Positions 1-10,542 of a stretch of 64,000 nucleotides of DNA are shown piece by piece (the stretch's first letter is position 1; the number at the start of each line of letters is the position of its first letter). The notes beneath the pieces were generated by a model, which worked only from the letters and a program-made list of their open reading frames with translations, ran no database searches and was not told the DNA's origin. This stretch comes from Polytrichum commune (Eukaryota; Streptophyta; Polytrichopsida; Polytrichales; Polytrichaceae): contig OX485803.1 in assembly GCA_950295325.1 (NCBI GenBank), forward strand, positions 69,455,554 to 69,519,553, given 5' to 3'. A program made the translations under genes and the position numbers.

Positions 1-126
1 AAACACTATATTCACGTTCGGCAATAACTGCAACACATTGTAGGGCCCTATAGCGTCGAGTGCCGTCATGCCGTTGAATATGGGGATGGCAATCTGCAGA
101 ATCCGCGGCTCCCCCGATTTCCCCAT
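1..126 (-). CDS. DJ-1/PfpI (ThiJ) family protein, N-terminal part, cut by the window edge
   Basis: The minus strand reads 42 codons from an ATG at 126 to the window edge without a stop. The peptide has a short polar start (MGKSGEPR), a hydrophobic first beta strand (ILQIAIPIFNGMT) and then ALDAIGPYNVL. This is the usual opening of DJ-1/PfpI proteins, in particular the isonitrile hydratase-like branch, where 'G.t.lD..GP.eVL' follows strand one. The family has a flavodoxin-like fold with a nucleophile Cys at a sharp elbow; that part is outside the window, so activity cannot be judged. The start is chosen because it is the only ATG giving a normal-length N-terminus for the family. No signal or transit peptide is visible, so a cytosolic protein is likely (inference). 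Confidence 0.72.
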   Translation of the reverse strand, partial: MGKSGEPRILQIAIPIFNGMTALDAIGPYNVLQLLPNVNIVF

Positions 127-1130
127 CTCCGCAATTCAAAGAGGAGATGCTGCTGAAATCTGTCACAGAGATTTGCCAGGGAATTTGCAAACACAAGAGC
201 TTCTTCTTCAGATTCTTAATTTCTCGCTCATCTTTCTCATGTTGCCTGTCAACGATATCTTCAATGTGTGAACTCAAATCTGATTGCCTACATTGAACGA
301 ACTCCAAAACAGGGATAATACCAGCTCCGTTCACTAGTCAGTATATCTTTCGATCAGGTTATTACAATCGACACAACACACAACCCCGAGACCTAGGTCG
401 TGAAGAGCCTCGGGTGGAAAGAAACATCAAATTTCCGGGAACCCAAAGCATTTTTCCAATTTGAAATATATAACAGCTCAAATGTCCGTCAAACAATTAT
501 GTTCAGGCTTTCCGCACAATAGAGAAAGGTCTACTATGAACACCCACACAAACTACTATTTATCGTCGTCTCATCGTTCCGAAATTGAACCCCTCCTGCC
601 TAATTTGTAAACTCGATGACCACATCCATAAGGGGACCATGGAATCCGCCCAAAAACAAACTCTGGCATCCACAACAGACTCGACCGCCGCTTATCATTG
701 CAAGGGAGACAGCAGAATCCAATTCAGGAATCAGACATTGCACCACGTAGATATTTACTCACCAAATGAGCTCCAGGATCAGCCACCAGAGCCACAGCAA
801 CTTCAGCCTTTACTTCATACACCCGACAATAGCCTTCAGAACAATCTCAGAGAAAAACAAACTGTTCTACATAAGTGACTAGCTCTTAGGTGGAGGCCAT
901 GGAGGGTCCAGCCCCAGCAACAGATACATAATCTAAGAAAATATTTTATATACTGCCAAGGAAACTGCTGTAGGACTTTCCTCTAACTGTGAAGACTGAG
1001 TTGGTGCGCCTCAAGTTTGACAAGAATCTACAGCTTGACTGCTAGACTACAAGAAAGTCACCACTATGGCAAATCCTGTGTTAAAAACATAAATTGTATA
1101 ACAAAAATCTTCAAGTTATCTTCCTCGGTA
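127..1130. other. upstream flank of the DJ-1-like gene
   Basis: No certain gene. On the minus strand at about 130-345 there is an open stretch without an ATG that would encode a charged, coiled-coil-like peptide (HIEDIVDRQHEKDEREIK). It overlaps the DJ-1-like start in another frame, so it is more likely leader sequence or chance than an exon. The rest shows nothing I recognise. Confidence 0.3.
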
Positions 1131-1132
1131 GT

Positions 1133-1172
1133 TGGCTATGATCAAGTGTAGTATCTGTTCTGATCAGTTCGC
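1133..1172 (+). pseudogene. U2 snRNA fragment (branch-site region), plus strand
   Basis: About 40 bases match the U2 segment after stem I, including the branch-point-pairing GTAGTA core within AAGTGTAGTATCTGTTCT. It lacks the U2 5' end and the 3' stem-loops and is in the opposite orientation to the other U2 copies of this region. It is probably a dead fragment left by duplication or rearrangement. Confidence 0.55.
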
Positions 1173-1682
1173 CGTAGCACTGGCCATTGCCACCGCCATC
1201 CATTATCCAACACTACATCGAGTCAGGCAAAACATAGAGGAAATGTGTCCGGTCACTTATACCCACTATATATTATGTTGTATTGCAAGGTCAATGTTGC
1301 ATTAATTCTTGGGGTTTATATTATCTATATCTGGATTTTGTAGGAGACATCTTCACGTCGATGGCAAGAATAGATCACCGCCGTAACTCCTGTACAATGG
1401 CAATTGTTGCCCACATCCAGTGTTCTACACATATCAACTGTAATCCTTATCATCTTGCTGTGAACCCGAAAGCCAGCTCCTGAAGACATTGTTTGTTCTT
1501 TCCATGGCTGCGAGGGTCTGAAATTTCTTCAATTACCTCCGCAGAAGATTCAACACATTTTCTACTTATCCAGCAACCTGAAATTCACGGAGAGTCTGCT
1601 GTCCCCAGAGCCAATTAGAATCATGTTCAATAGGCTCAGAAATGTAGTCGATTTGCTTTTTGACTTATAAGGGCCCTCAAAG

Positions 1683-2909
1683 AGGAGGGTCGTGCTCGCC
1701 AAGGATGTACTGGTTTCCCTCTTTAGTATGACATGTTTGGGAAACACAAAAAAAGTCGTATTATCGAGGTGTTGTCTTCTCATTAATATGACAAATGGTG
1801 TAAAGTTGTTGTATTATTGAGGGAATAAAAAAACATAAGTAATATGAGCTTAAAATTATATCAACGAATTTAAGAAAAATAGATGGTATGAAATAATACT
1901 TTTAACTCCAAACAAATATAAATATTCTCAAGAACTCTTGAAATAGGAGTCTAAGATTTCTGGTGTTGCCTACCCAAGTTAGCAATTGTCATCTTATCTA
2001 AATTCCCTACTAACTTTTGAAAACAAATAATTTTATTAACTATTAATTTCACTAATAAGTTCAAAGGTGTGAATCAAAGGAAAAATAAGAATCCCAATCA
2101 AAATATTGCAACCCAATATAAATAAGTGAATTACCTACCTAACATTGTGAGAAGAAAGCCAATAGATTGTACAAACAACCAAAAGATTGTACAAGCAGTA
2201 GAATAAGGTGGTGACTGTGGAGACTAGAAATTGTGTTGACTAGTATGGAGTTTGTGGTGATTGTGTGCAGGCTGACAAAACAAAATTGGAGTCTATGGTG
2301 ACTAGTATGAAGTTTGTGGTGACTATGTGCAGACAAAACGAAATTGGAGATTGCAAGAATGCAAGAATGCAAGAAAATGCACAAAGATACTGGTGATCGA
2401 TACTATATCATCATGAGTACAAGGCAACATACTAGACATGAGGCCACTCTAACCCTGACCATGTCCATTCTACACTAGTAACCCAAATTCTCATTACATT
2501 CCCCATGATAACTGAAGTTTCCAAGTAGTTCCCAAATGGATGTATTTTAGCTATACATAACATAGATGAATAGAATTTTAGCACTAACTACCTCTTTAAT
2601 ATGACAAAACGGAGATTCTAAATGTCACATTATTGGGTGTCGTAGTCGTATAAAAGAGGGAGTTTTGAACTAAAAAGTTTGGTCTCGCAAAAATGTGTCG
2701 TAATATCAAGGGTGTCGTATTAACAAGGTTAGACTATAATGCAATACCAGGGCAAAGCTCGCAGGCTCTGACAGCAAGCTGCCGGATGAACCTGCACGCA
2801 AAAAAGAAAAATGGATTAATATGGTGAGGCTCGCTGAGCTTGTATCAGATATTAAACTGATGAGAACAGATACTACACTAGATCTTAAGCAGAAGGCCGA
2901 GAAAGGTAT
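1683..2909 (-). pseudogene. U2 snRNA gene copy 1, interrupted by a 1.03 kb transposon
   Basis: The 5' end lies at 2909 and reads ATACCTTTCTCGGCC on the minus strand, followed by the branch-recognition segment. It continues down to about 2739. The missing 3' stem-loop is found at 1683-1709, beyond an insertion (1710-2736). Joining the two halves restores a normal U2 layout. The loop after stem I is altered (CTGCTTAAGATCTAG instead of TTGGCTAAGATCAAG). The promoter seems kept: a TATA-like block at 2933-2942 and a USE-like TGCCCATACG at 2975-2985. It cannot give a normal U2 because of the insertion. The upstream flank is a duplicate of that of copy 2. Confidence 0.75.
1710..2736. mobile_element. 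pogo/Tc1-mariner-type element inserted in a U2 gene at TA
   Basis: The element is bounded by TA on each side (1708-1709 and 2737-2738). The ends are imperfect inverted repeats resembling the pogo/Fot1 pattern '(C)AGTCTAACCTCTTTAATACGACA': the left end reads CTGGTTTCCCTCTTTAGTAT, and the right end, reversed, reads TAGTCTAACCTTGTTAATAC. Several further 'TAATATGACA/GTCGTATTA' motifs lie near the ends. No transposase frame is visible. The ends come from matching the U2 sequence that flanks it. Confidence 0.65.
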
Positions 2910-3609
2910 GTCTCTTCCTTCCTCAACTTCACATTATATAGTTCACCTCCTCCCTCACCAATCCTTATCCTAAGCGTATGGGCAACGTTCAGGAAAAGGA
3001 AAACAAATTAAACAGGATAAAGAGATCTAGTGAATATCATGAAAAAACAATGTCCGATACGATATCTGATACAATATATGTAGAGGTTGGGCTTGGTCTT
3101 GTCCACAGCTTGAGCCAATTGTGCAGGTCGTTCTTCGATGAGTGTGCCAAAGGTAATGTCTTGGCGACACTATATTCATACACGTAACATTCGACCTATT
3201 CTGTTTTTGAACGGTTCACACTGGTAGATCGGCAACATGATCATGACTTTTGATTGAGTATTGCGAAACTCTCATGCTTAGGGTCGATTCATACCTAAAC
3301 TTGGGATTCATTGAATGGCAGGCATCTATCTCATCATCAGTGCTTGCAATTTAACAGCAAGCATTGAGTCCGGCCATTGCACCTGCTGAAACAATTGTAG
3401 CCCTCCATAACTCTTGATTCATGTGCTCCTTGAATCAATTTATTACTTTCTACACCGCTAGAATACCGCCTGAGTACGGCGAATGCACGAATCTCGCAGT
3501 ACATAAATCGTTTTTGTCTCGCAGAACAATTGGACTTTAACAGGCTCAGAAGTGTAGGTTAGTGTATGATTCGTCGCGTTCCAGTTTAGTTTATTGGGAT
3601 CCCCGAAGG

Positions 3610-3805
3610 GGAGGGTTGCGCCTGCCAAGGATATAGTGCAGTACCAAGGCGACACTCGTGGGCTCTGACAGCAAGCTGCCGGATGAACCCGAACCCGAAG
3701 ATAAATTAGATTAATATCATGAAGCTCGATGAGCCTCGTATCAGATATTAAACTGATAAGAACAGATACTACACTTGATCTTAGCCAAAAGGCCGAGAAA
3801 GGTAT
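3610..3805 (-). ncRNA. U2 spliceosomal RNA, copy 2 (best-preserved 5' half)
   Basis: On the minus strand from 3805 the sequence gives the U2 5' end (ATACCTTTCTCGGCC), the stem I loop TTTTGGCTAAGATCAAG, the branch-site-pairing GTGTAGTATCTG and stem II. At the 3' end it shows the GGTACTGCAC...CTTGGCAGGCGC stem-loop IV. Length is about 195 nt, normal for plant U2. U2 pairs with the intron branch point in the spliceosome. The promoter has a TATA block at 3827-3840 (about -25 to -34) and a USE-like TGCCCCATATG at 3871-3881, roughly 33 bp apart, the spacing known for plant RNA polymerase II snRNA genes. The Sm site is weak (AATTTATC rather than AATTTTTTG), so function is likely but not certain. Confidence 0.82.
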
Positions 3806-3826
3806 ACTTCTTCTGCCGTCAAACTT

Positions 3827-3881
3827 CGTTTTATATACTCGCCTATTCATTACTAATCCATACCCCAAGCATATGGGGCAA
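3827..3881 (-). promoter_or_regulatory. snRNA promoter (TATA and USE-like element) of U2 copy 2
   Basis: On the minus strand GTATATAAAAC lies about 25-35 bp before the RNA start. A USE-like TGCCCCATATG (plant consensus RTCCCACATCG) lies about 66-76 bp before it. Comparable pairs precede copy 1 (2933-2985) and copy 3 (USE-like GTCCCATAG at 6559-6567, with a degraded TATA). Confidence 0.6.
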
Positions 3882-4614
3882 CAAGGTCTAGCTTACTGCT
3901 CTGCTTCGTTCCAGCCGCTATTCATTCCCCTTGCCTCACCTTCCGTTCAGGAAAAGAATAAAGAAATTTTATGATAGATCATGAAAAAATGTCTGATACG
4001 GTGTCCGATACGATGTCTGATGCGATATACGTAAAGGCTGGGCTTGGCCTTGTCAAAAGCTTGAGCCAATGCGCAGGTCGTTCTTCGATGAGTGCACCAA
4101 AGGTAGTGTCTTTGGCTACACTGACTTCATACACGTAACATTCGACCTATTCTGTTTTGGAACCACTCGCACTGGTAGTTTGGAAACACGATCATGAACT
4201 CTGATTGAGTGTTATGAAATCTTCCATGCTTGGGGTCGATCCATACCTAAACATGGGATTCATTGAATGGCAGGCATCTATCTCATCATCAGTGCTTATC
4301 AATTAACAGCAAGCATTGAGTCCAGCCTTTGCACCTGCTGAAACAATTCTAGCCCACAAAAGCTCTTGATTCACGTGCTCCTTGTACCAATTTATTGATT
4401 TCTACACCGAAGAGTACCACCTGAGTAGGCCTAACGAATGAATTATTACAGAAATGTGTCATGCAATGACAGTGTATTGAATTTACTTCCTTGGACCTTG
4501 TTGCAATGGCCAAGGTCTTCTTCCTTCTTCATCAAGATGCCACAATTTTGCAGCGAGCCAGCTGATCAGCAAACTGAAATTGGTGACATGAAATTGAAGA
4601 CTCTCCATGGACCT

Positions 4615-5123
4615 TCATGACGAATCCGGGCTCCTTGGGCTCATTGCAGCAATTTTCCAATTCCTGAAAAGCACCCAAGTAGAGGCACCCTTCGGTCGAC
4701 TGACTGGAATGCTGGAAGTTGCGACAAAGATGCCCTTCGGGGTGGCCTTGTACAAGCACTTCCTGGAAGCCGTAGCTCCGCAGATGGATGAGTCTTGATA
4801 GCTGCTCCCTCTCCAGACAGGAAACTCTTGGAACATGTTGAGGCCCCAACGAAAGAGGAGGTGTACAGAGTGGTTTCTTCCCGGCTGGGCTGCACTTTGA
4901 AGGTGTAGTCGGCCCCGTGGGCAATCCTCTGCGGCTTCAAATCGGTGAACTGGTCCTTGCAGTGAACTGTGATCGAATCCCCCACATAGTTGTAGATGTT
5001 CACCAACCCCGCATGATCCCACGCAGCTTCAGGTGGCTGCGCTGCTACGACCATGGAGGTCATGAAGAGCATCATCACGAACACCATCATCGTGTGTGGC
5101 CAGGATGTCGATGCGGATGTCAT
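4615..5123 (-). pseudogene. S1/SPH self-incompatibility-like secreted protein, frameshifted
   Basis: From ATG 5123 the minus strand encodes MTSASTSWPHT, then a hydrophobic signal sequence (MMVFVMMLFMTSMVVAA), then a typical S1/SPH (self-incompatibility protein homologue) domain start: VNIYNYVGDSITVHCK, DLKPQRIAHGADYTFKV, TTLY. The homology then jumps to another frame at about 4863-4860, continuing FRWGLNMFQEFPVW, a Cys pair region and CLYKATPKGIF, with a stop at 4615. One base lost (or two gained) explains the jump. SPH proteins are small (about 120-150 aa) secreted beta-sandwich proteins with two conserved disulphides; the usual Cys after TTL is absent here. An alternative start is 5090 (MMVF). 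It may be a pseudogene or carry a sequencing error. It lies between U2 copies 2 and 3 on the same strand. Confidence 0.72.
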
Positions 5124-5209
5124 GGCTACTCCTGCTCTAAAATCTCGCCATCCTGTCTCAGGTAGTGATTTATGTGTCAATGGCACAAAATTATGCTTCA
5201 GCACTAGTG

Positions 5210-6295
5210 ATCACTGATGAATTAGGCATTGCAAATTTCCAGTAGTGTGATGGGTGTGTTTGAGACAGTTCAAGCTTAACACCTAATATTGACCTAAGCT
5301 CGTACCACAATGTTGATCTGCATGTGAGATATGCGAATGGACGGATCTCAGAATTGTTCTAGGCTATGTCGATTTGCAGATGAGGATGGAAGGTCACGAA
5401 AAAGATTTCACTATGAGGTGCGTGAATGCATGCATCCCGCAAATCTATAGTGCCTGGATCGGATGTGCGTACTGAGTGCTAATGATGAAGATCCAAGAGT
5501 TTGCCGCGCTAGTTAAAGATGAGAGTCCTTGCAAGTTGTTGGACTGTTGGCGTGTTGCCCGCACCAGCTCCCAACCCGAACCAAGTTGTGCAGCTACTTC
5601 GACTGTACAGGAATTAGATGCAGCTCCTCCTCACCTACACTACCATGCTCTTGCTTGGCATCCGCTATGCCGGACTTACAGGTGTTGTCGATGCATGAAA
5701 GGTCGTGTACAACAAACAAACAGTCCCTTGCAATCCTCCTACATGGTAATTGCTTAATTTCTGTATATATATATGCTCCATTGACATCCCCTGCATTCGT
5801 CATTAAATAGTTAAAGCACATAGATAAACCCTAAACCCGTCCTCACATAAGGGGATTCCGGCAAACGTAACAGTTCTTCCGAAATTTGCAGAATAATTCC
5901 TGGATGAAAAACTCGTGGGCCTACCTTTCTGCTGGATCCACCGAGTCAGTTAGTTTCAGAACTCAAGTTGATTGGTGCGCATTCACAGCCTTACTTGTTG
6001 CAAGATATGCGTCAAACACCAAAAACCTGTCATGGTAGAGCCATTCACTACATATCTTCGGGCACATACATGTTCAGATGTTCTGACAATGCAGCTTGTG
6101 ATCAACGATATTGGCCTGGATTAGTTGCCATGGCAGAGGTGCAAAACGCTCGCTTGCTAGTACCAATCTACGAGCTCCAAAAATTAAGAAGATACAGAGT
6201 TTGTTAACAAGTAACCCAAAACAAATCCGGAGAGGGAATAGAGATGATGTACGATACTGCGATGAATTGCTATTTCAATTGTTTGGGTACCCGAA
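5210..6295. other. intergenic, no gene recognised
   Basis: Region between the SPH-like gene start and U2 copy 3. Open frames of up to 93 codons overlap in several frames and have no recognisable motif. It should contain the SPH promoter on its left side. Confidence 0.4.
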
Positions 6296-6300
6296 GGGTA

Positions 6301-6493
6301 GGGTTGCGCCTGCCAAGGATATAGTGCAGTACCAAGGCGACACTCGTGGGCTCTGACAGCAAGCTGCCGGATGAACCCGTACCCGAAGAAAAATTAGATT
6401 AATATCATGAGGCTCGATGAGCCCCGTATCAGATATTAAACTGATAAGAACAGATACTACACTTGACCTTAGCCAAAAGGCCGAGAAAGGTAT
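6301..6493 (-). ncRNA. U2 spliceosomal RNA, copy 3, with a substitution in the U6-pairing region
   Basis: Full-length U2-like sequence with the 5' end at 6493 and the 3' stem-loop IV ending near 6301. It is nearly identical to copy 2, but reads GGCTAAGGTCAAG where copy 2 and known U2 have GGCTAAGATCAAG. In U2 this AGAUCA stretch pairs with U6 (helix I), so the change could matter. Its Sm site (AATTTTTC) is closer to consensus than that of copy 2. A USE-like GTCCCATAG lies at 6559-6567, and the TATA position is degraded (CTATACAAAAC). It may be a variant gene or a recent pseudogene. Confidence 0.7.
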
Positions 6494-7257
6494 ACTTCTT
6501 CTGCCGTCAAACTTCGTTTTGTATAGGTCACCTCCTCACTCACTGCCCTTTCCGAAAACTATGGGACCATCACGTCCACCCAACACAACGGGCAGTCTCG
6601 AGTAAATCCCTTTGCCATCGTGCCCAAGTTGGTTGTTTCACTCACACACAGACCTCTTGCCCCTTGGTTACGGTGTTTCCAAGTGCACCAGATTTAGCCT
6701 TGCCGGGCAATAATTTGCTCTCTGTTTGTACAAAAGAGTCACCTGAGCTTCAATTGCCTGTTTCGGCCGGGCTGTAGCTTGCCCTCACCGCTCCTGAAAC
6801 AGCTGTGGAGCTACTTACCTGCAGAGGAGATTTAACCTCACCGATTCTCCAAGTTCTGAAACAACCATACCAATTTCAAGGGCAGGCTTGTATCCGCAAT
6901 TGTCGTTCTTCTCGCATTGAGGGCTCTTCAAAGCTTAAAAGCTGACAACATAACTGAGAAGGAGGTTGGGCTTGCATACCTCAACTTAGGGTAAGTAGTG
7001 CATCCTAGCAGCGATCAACTTTCTGGACAGGCGAATGTAATGGCAAACAGGAACTTACATTGCACAGCTGATCGTAAACACTGTTGAATGTTTAGTTAGC
7101 ACTGAAACGATGGTATGTGTGCTAGCATTGTTTAAATGCAGGTCATTTTGCATTGTGAGATGTGGTGTATAATTTCAGGCGAGAAGAGATTTCAACATCA
7201 CACGCGTTGCGTTTCCCTATTGAAACACTAGTATGATTCTTTGGATTTATTTGCGTT

Positions 7258-7300
7258 CCTGAAAGGGAGGGCCGGTTGCGCCTGCCAAAGATGTATTGCA
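7258..7300 (-). pseudogene. U2 snRNA 3' end fragment
   Basis: About 40 bases match only the last stem-loop of U2 (minus strand TGCAATACATCTTTGGCAGG, then GCGCAACC). The 5' two thirds are absent and unrelated sequence follows. It is a truncated remnant extending the U2 cluster to about 6 kb. Confidence 0.55.
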
Positions 7301-10300
7301 ATGTGAGAAATCAAACAAAATCAAGAAACGAGCAAACAGAGTGTGCCGAGAAACGAAGTCTTTACTGGTTTTGGTAGACAGATGAATATCTAGAGTTCCA
7401 TACATAAGTGACACATACTTTGAACGAGGATGCTTATGAATACTCTAAGCTTAGTCAAACCCATGCTTGAAGCATTCTTGCTCAAGACAACCGCTCCTAA
7501 GGTATAGCGTGCTTGCTGAAGGGTGATCCAAATGTTACGAAATGATCCAGTGCACAACAAATTGTGCAATGCACTGGTAACTACAATTCGAGAGCTAACA
7601 ATCATGCTAAGTAACCCAACACCACTACTTAGGAGTAAAGGGCCTCTAAAGAAAAGGAAAGCGAAAACCATACAGTTTCATCATCAACTACGTACTTAAG
7701 TACGATGAAAGGAACAATTCTCTTCTCAACATTTTTCACAACAATGTAATTAAGTGATTGATTGTCATGTGTACACTGGCTACATGGCATACCAACAATC
7801 CAAGGCCCCACTCGCCCATCATCAACTCTCAAACTGAGTACCTAGAAGCAAAAAAATAAATTGGTCGGGCTCAACCCTAAGCTTCCCAAAATCTTTGGCA
7901 AGCACCTGCCATGAATCCAAGGCTACTCTTAGCGGCATAAAAGCCTCACCGTGAGCAACTAAAAGCAAAGAGAAGGAGGGCCACGCCTTTCAGCCCAACC
8001 CTCTATGTAGTGTTGGCTCAATACAAAGATTAGAAAATAGGGCAGTTTGATTTTGAAGGTTGTGTTTGAGATCTCAACAATCACTAGCATTTGCATATGT
8101 TTGATTGTATGATTGTTCAATATGTTAATCATTGGGAGAATATTAGGTCAAATATGTCATCAATATGTTTTTTATTTTACACACGCACATACACACACAT
8201 GACATTCTTTTGTATTTAATGTCATGTGATCTATTCAAAAAAAATGTAGGATCAAACAAACTTCATTGTTTATTCTTTCAATTCTTGAAACTATTTTATT
8301 CTGAAAGCATACTTTCCTCAGCCAACGCAAAGTGCACCTATGTAAGTTCTTTTGATTGACACATTGAATATTAACTATAGGACAAAAATAGCACAAAATG
8401 AAATAATTGCGTACATTGATTTTGTAGAAAAGACAATTAATGTGGCCCATGCCAATTTTCTACTAGAAGTTTAGCGTGGGTTGAGAGAGAAGAAACTTCG
8501 ATCCCCTGTAGGGGACCGACGTGAATGAAGTGTTTGTTCGTTCCACCCCTAAACCTATGTCCCTAGCGTGGGTTGAAAATTAATGTGTCCCACACTGATT
8601 CTCATTATGAAAATAGTGTGGGTTCTAGAAAATTATTGTGGCCCATAGTAATAGGACTTAGTGTAGTTGTTAATTTGACCCTATATGTCAATATAAGCAA
8701 TTTATTGAAGTGAATGCTAATTTATGGTATGACATTTAGCATAGGATATTGAAATTTTTGAGATGATGGGTAAAGCTAAATGGTCATGTTTGTGTGCCAG
8801 GCCACAATAATTCTTTTGAACCCCCATTAATTTTCAACCTATGTTGAATTTCATGTTTACAATTAGTGTGGACCACATTGCTTTTCTTTTTCTTTTTTTC
8901 TAGGGCAATGATGTGGATGACTATTTTATTTATTTTATGAGCCTACTTTTGTCCTTGAGAGAGACATGACGCCAACCACTAGGTTGGTGTGAATGAGGGA
9001 CGTTCACCTTCATCATAGTTGCGAGCTCTTTGTCTTTGAATCAATGCTCTATATGTTGGTTGGAAAGTCTGCAAGAAGACTTAGAAGAAGACCTGGATCC
9101 TACTTGGGCCCACACATCCCAACCCACAATATTCCACGATGACTAGACAATTAGTGCAACCCACATTAAAACGATTTCCACATTATTTTTTCACCCACAC
9201 TAACATGAGAATATAGTACAAACTTGGTTTTAACACTTTGGTATGCAAGAAGACAATGTCATTGAACATACCATTACCAAGTGTCATGTATTTACACTGA
9301 TAGTCAATTGGTTGATCATTACCTAGTGTAACCTAGGCAATGTGGACCTCATGACATAATGACTCATTACTATTGGGCCTTGGGGGTGGATTGTTTATTT
9401 GAAACCTAAATGACGTACATGGGTCACTATGAAATTAAACCCCCTATATACAAGAAGTTTGTAAAGAAGACAAATTTATATGAATTAACAACATGCTAAA
9501 AAAATAGATTTGTGTATTTGTACTAAGCTTTTCAATTCAATGTGACAAATGCCTCCACTAAATATACAAAATCAAACTCATAAATTATATATACCTTCTA
9601 ATACATGTAAAATCCATGTTCACTTTACCAATGAGAAAGTCATTGAACATTTTTTCATCCATAGCATATAACTCTTCGCTTGCATCTAACAAAGAAAGAC
9701 AAGAGCACAATCACTTAGCCACTATCCAAATAGCGAAACTCAAGGGAGCCCATGAGCACTTCAAGAGCCTCTAGCTTGTCCTAAAACCCAATTGCAAAAC
9801 CTTACAAGAATGGACAAGGGAGTCATGGAGGATTGTTTCCATATGACAACGATGGATGAAATTCTGAATTGGATCTATCTAACACATCTATTGTCTACTT
9901 CTTCATTAAACCTTAGGTGCCCAATTTGTATAGCTACACACAATAGAGAACTAATACCTCTCCCTTACGTATATTACGTATGTTAATGCCTCAAATAATA
10001 TTACTTCTTACACTAATGTTCATTTGTACATGGGATGAAGGGTCCACCCCCGGGACTGGGTTGGTGACATTAATTACCATGAACTATAAAGTATGTAAAA
10101 TTTGATGACTTCATCTTTACAAATCCTTTTTTTTTTGCAATAAATAACACATGCACTTTTCCTACTATTGATGCACTTGCTCTTATCGAATTGCGTTCCT
10201 TGATGAGTGAAGTCAAATGTAGTTTACATTTGGACTAGTGACACACGCTACACTAGAAAGTAATTTCTAAGGAATATGTGGTGCACATGACTTTTGTAGA

Positions 10301-10540
10301 CTTAACATATTAGCAATAGCATGCCTTGGACAAGATTCAAGTGGAGCCGGGCCACAATCACTCACGAATTGAGCACGAGCCTTAACTTAGTGTCTACAAC
10401 AACTTTTGCTTGATTATCTCACACATATGGTCTGAAGCTTCGGCTAGGCTTAACTCTACCCCAACCTCTTACTTTCATGTCATGCTTCCCTTGTGTCTTC
10501 AAGCAAGTGCACGACACTGCCCTTTTCAACCAACAGGCGT
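7301..10540. repeat. AT-rich intergenic DNA with dispersed TGTGGCCCAC-type repeats
   Basis: No gene recognised. Between 8430 and 9230, and again at about 11270-11395, there are recurring motifs such as 'TAGTGTGGGTT...AATTAATGTGGCCCACA'. The blocks at 9060-9230 and 11265-11395 are recognisably the same sequence (AAGTCTNCATGAAGACTT, then GTGCAACCCACATTAA-like text). I take this to be a decayed dispersed repeat of unknown type. Confidence 0.4.
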
Positions 10541-10542
10541 AA

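Larger units (their letters stand above)
2910..4440. repeat. tandem duplication carrying U2 copies 1 and 2
   Basis: The U2 copy 1 upstream flank (about 2910-3450) and the copy 2 upstream flank (about 3806-4440) are the same sequence with point changes and small indels. Landmarks such as CATTCGACCTATTCTGTTTT recur at 3188 and 4138, and the 'CATTGAATGGCAGGCATCTA' block recurs as well. The offset is about 0.90-0.95 kb. The duplicated unit therefore comprises a U2 gene plus about 0.6 kb of upstream DNA. Confidence 0.75.

Noticed and set aside
3458-3868. 136-codon minus-strand frame and 81-codon plus-strand frame
   Set aside because: Both run through U2 snRNA copy 2 and its promoter; they are by-products of an RNA gene.
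8165-8210. CRISPR-like or tandem repeat array at the (CACA)n text
   Set aside because: Only a few dinucleotide repeats; there are no spaced repeats anywhere in the window, and the genome is a plant.
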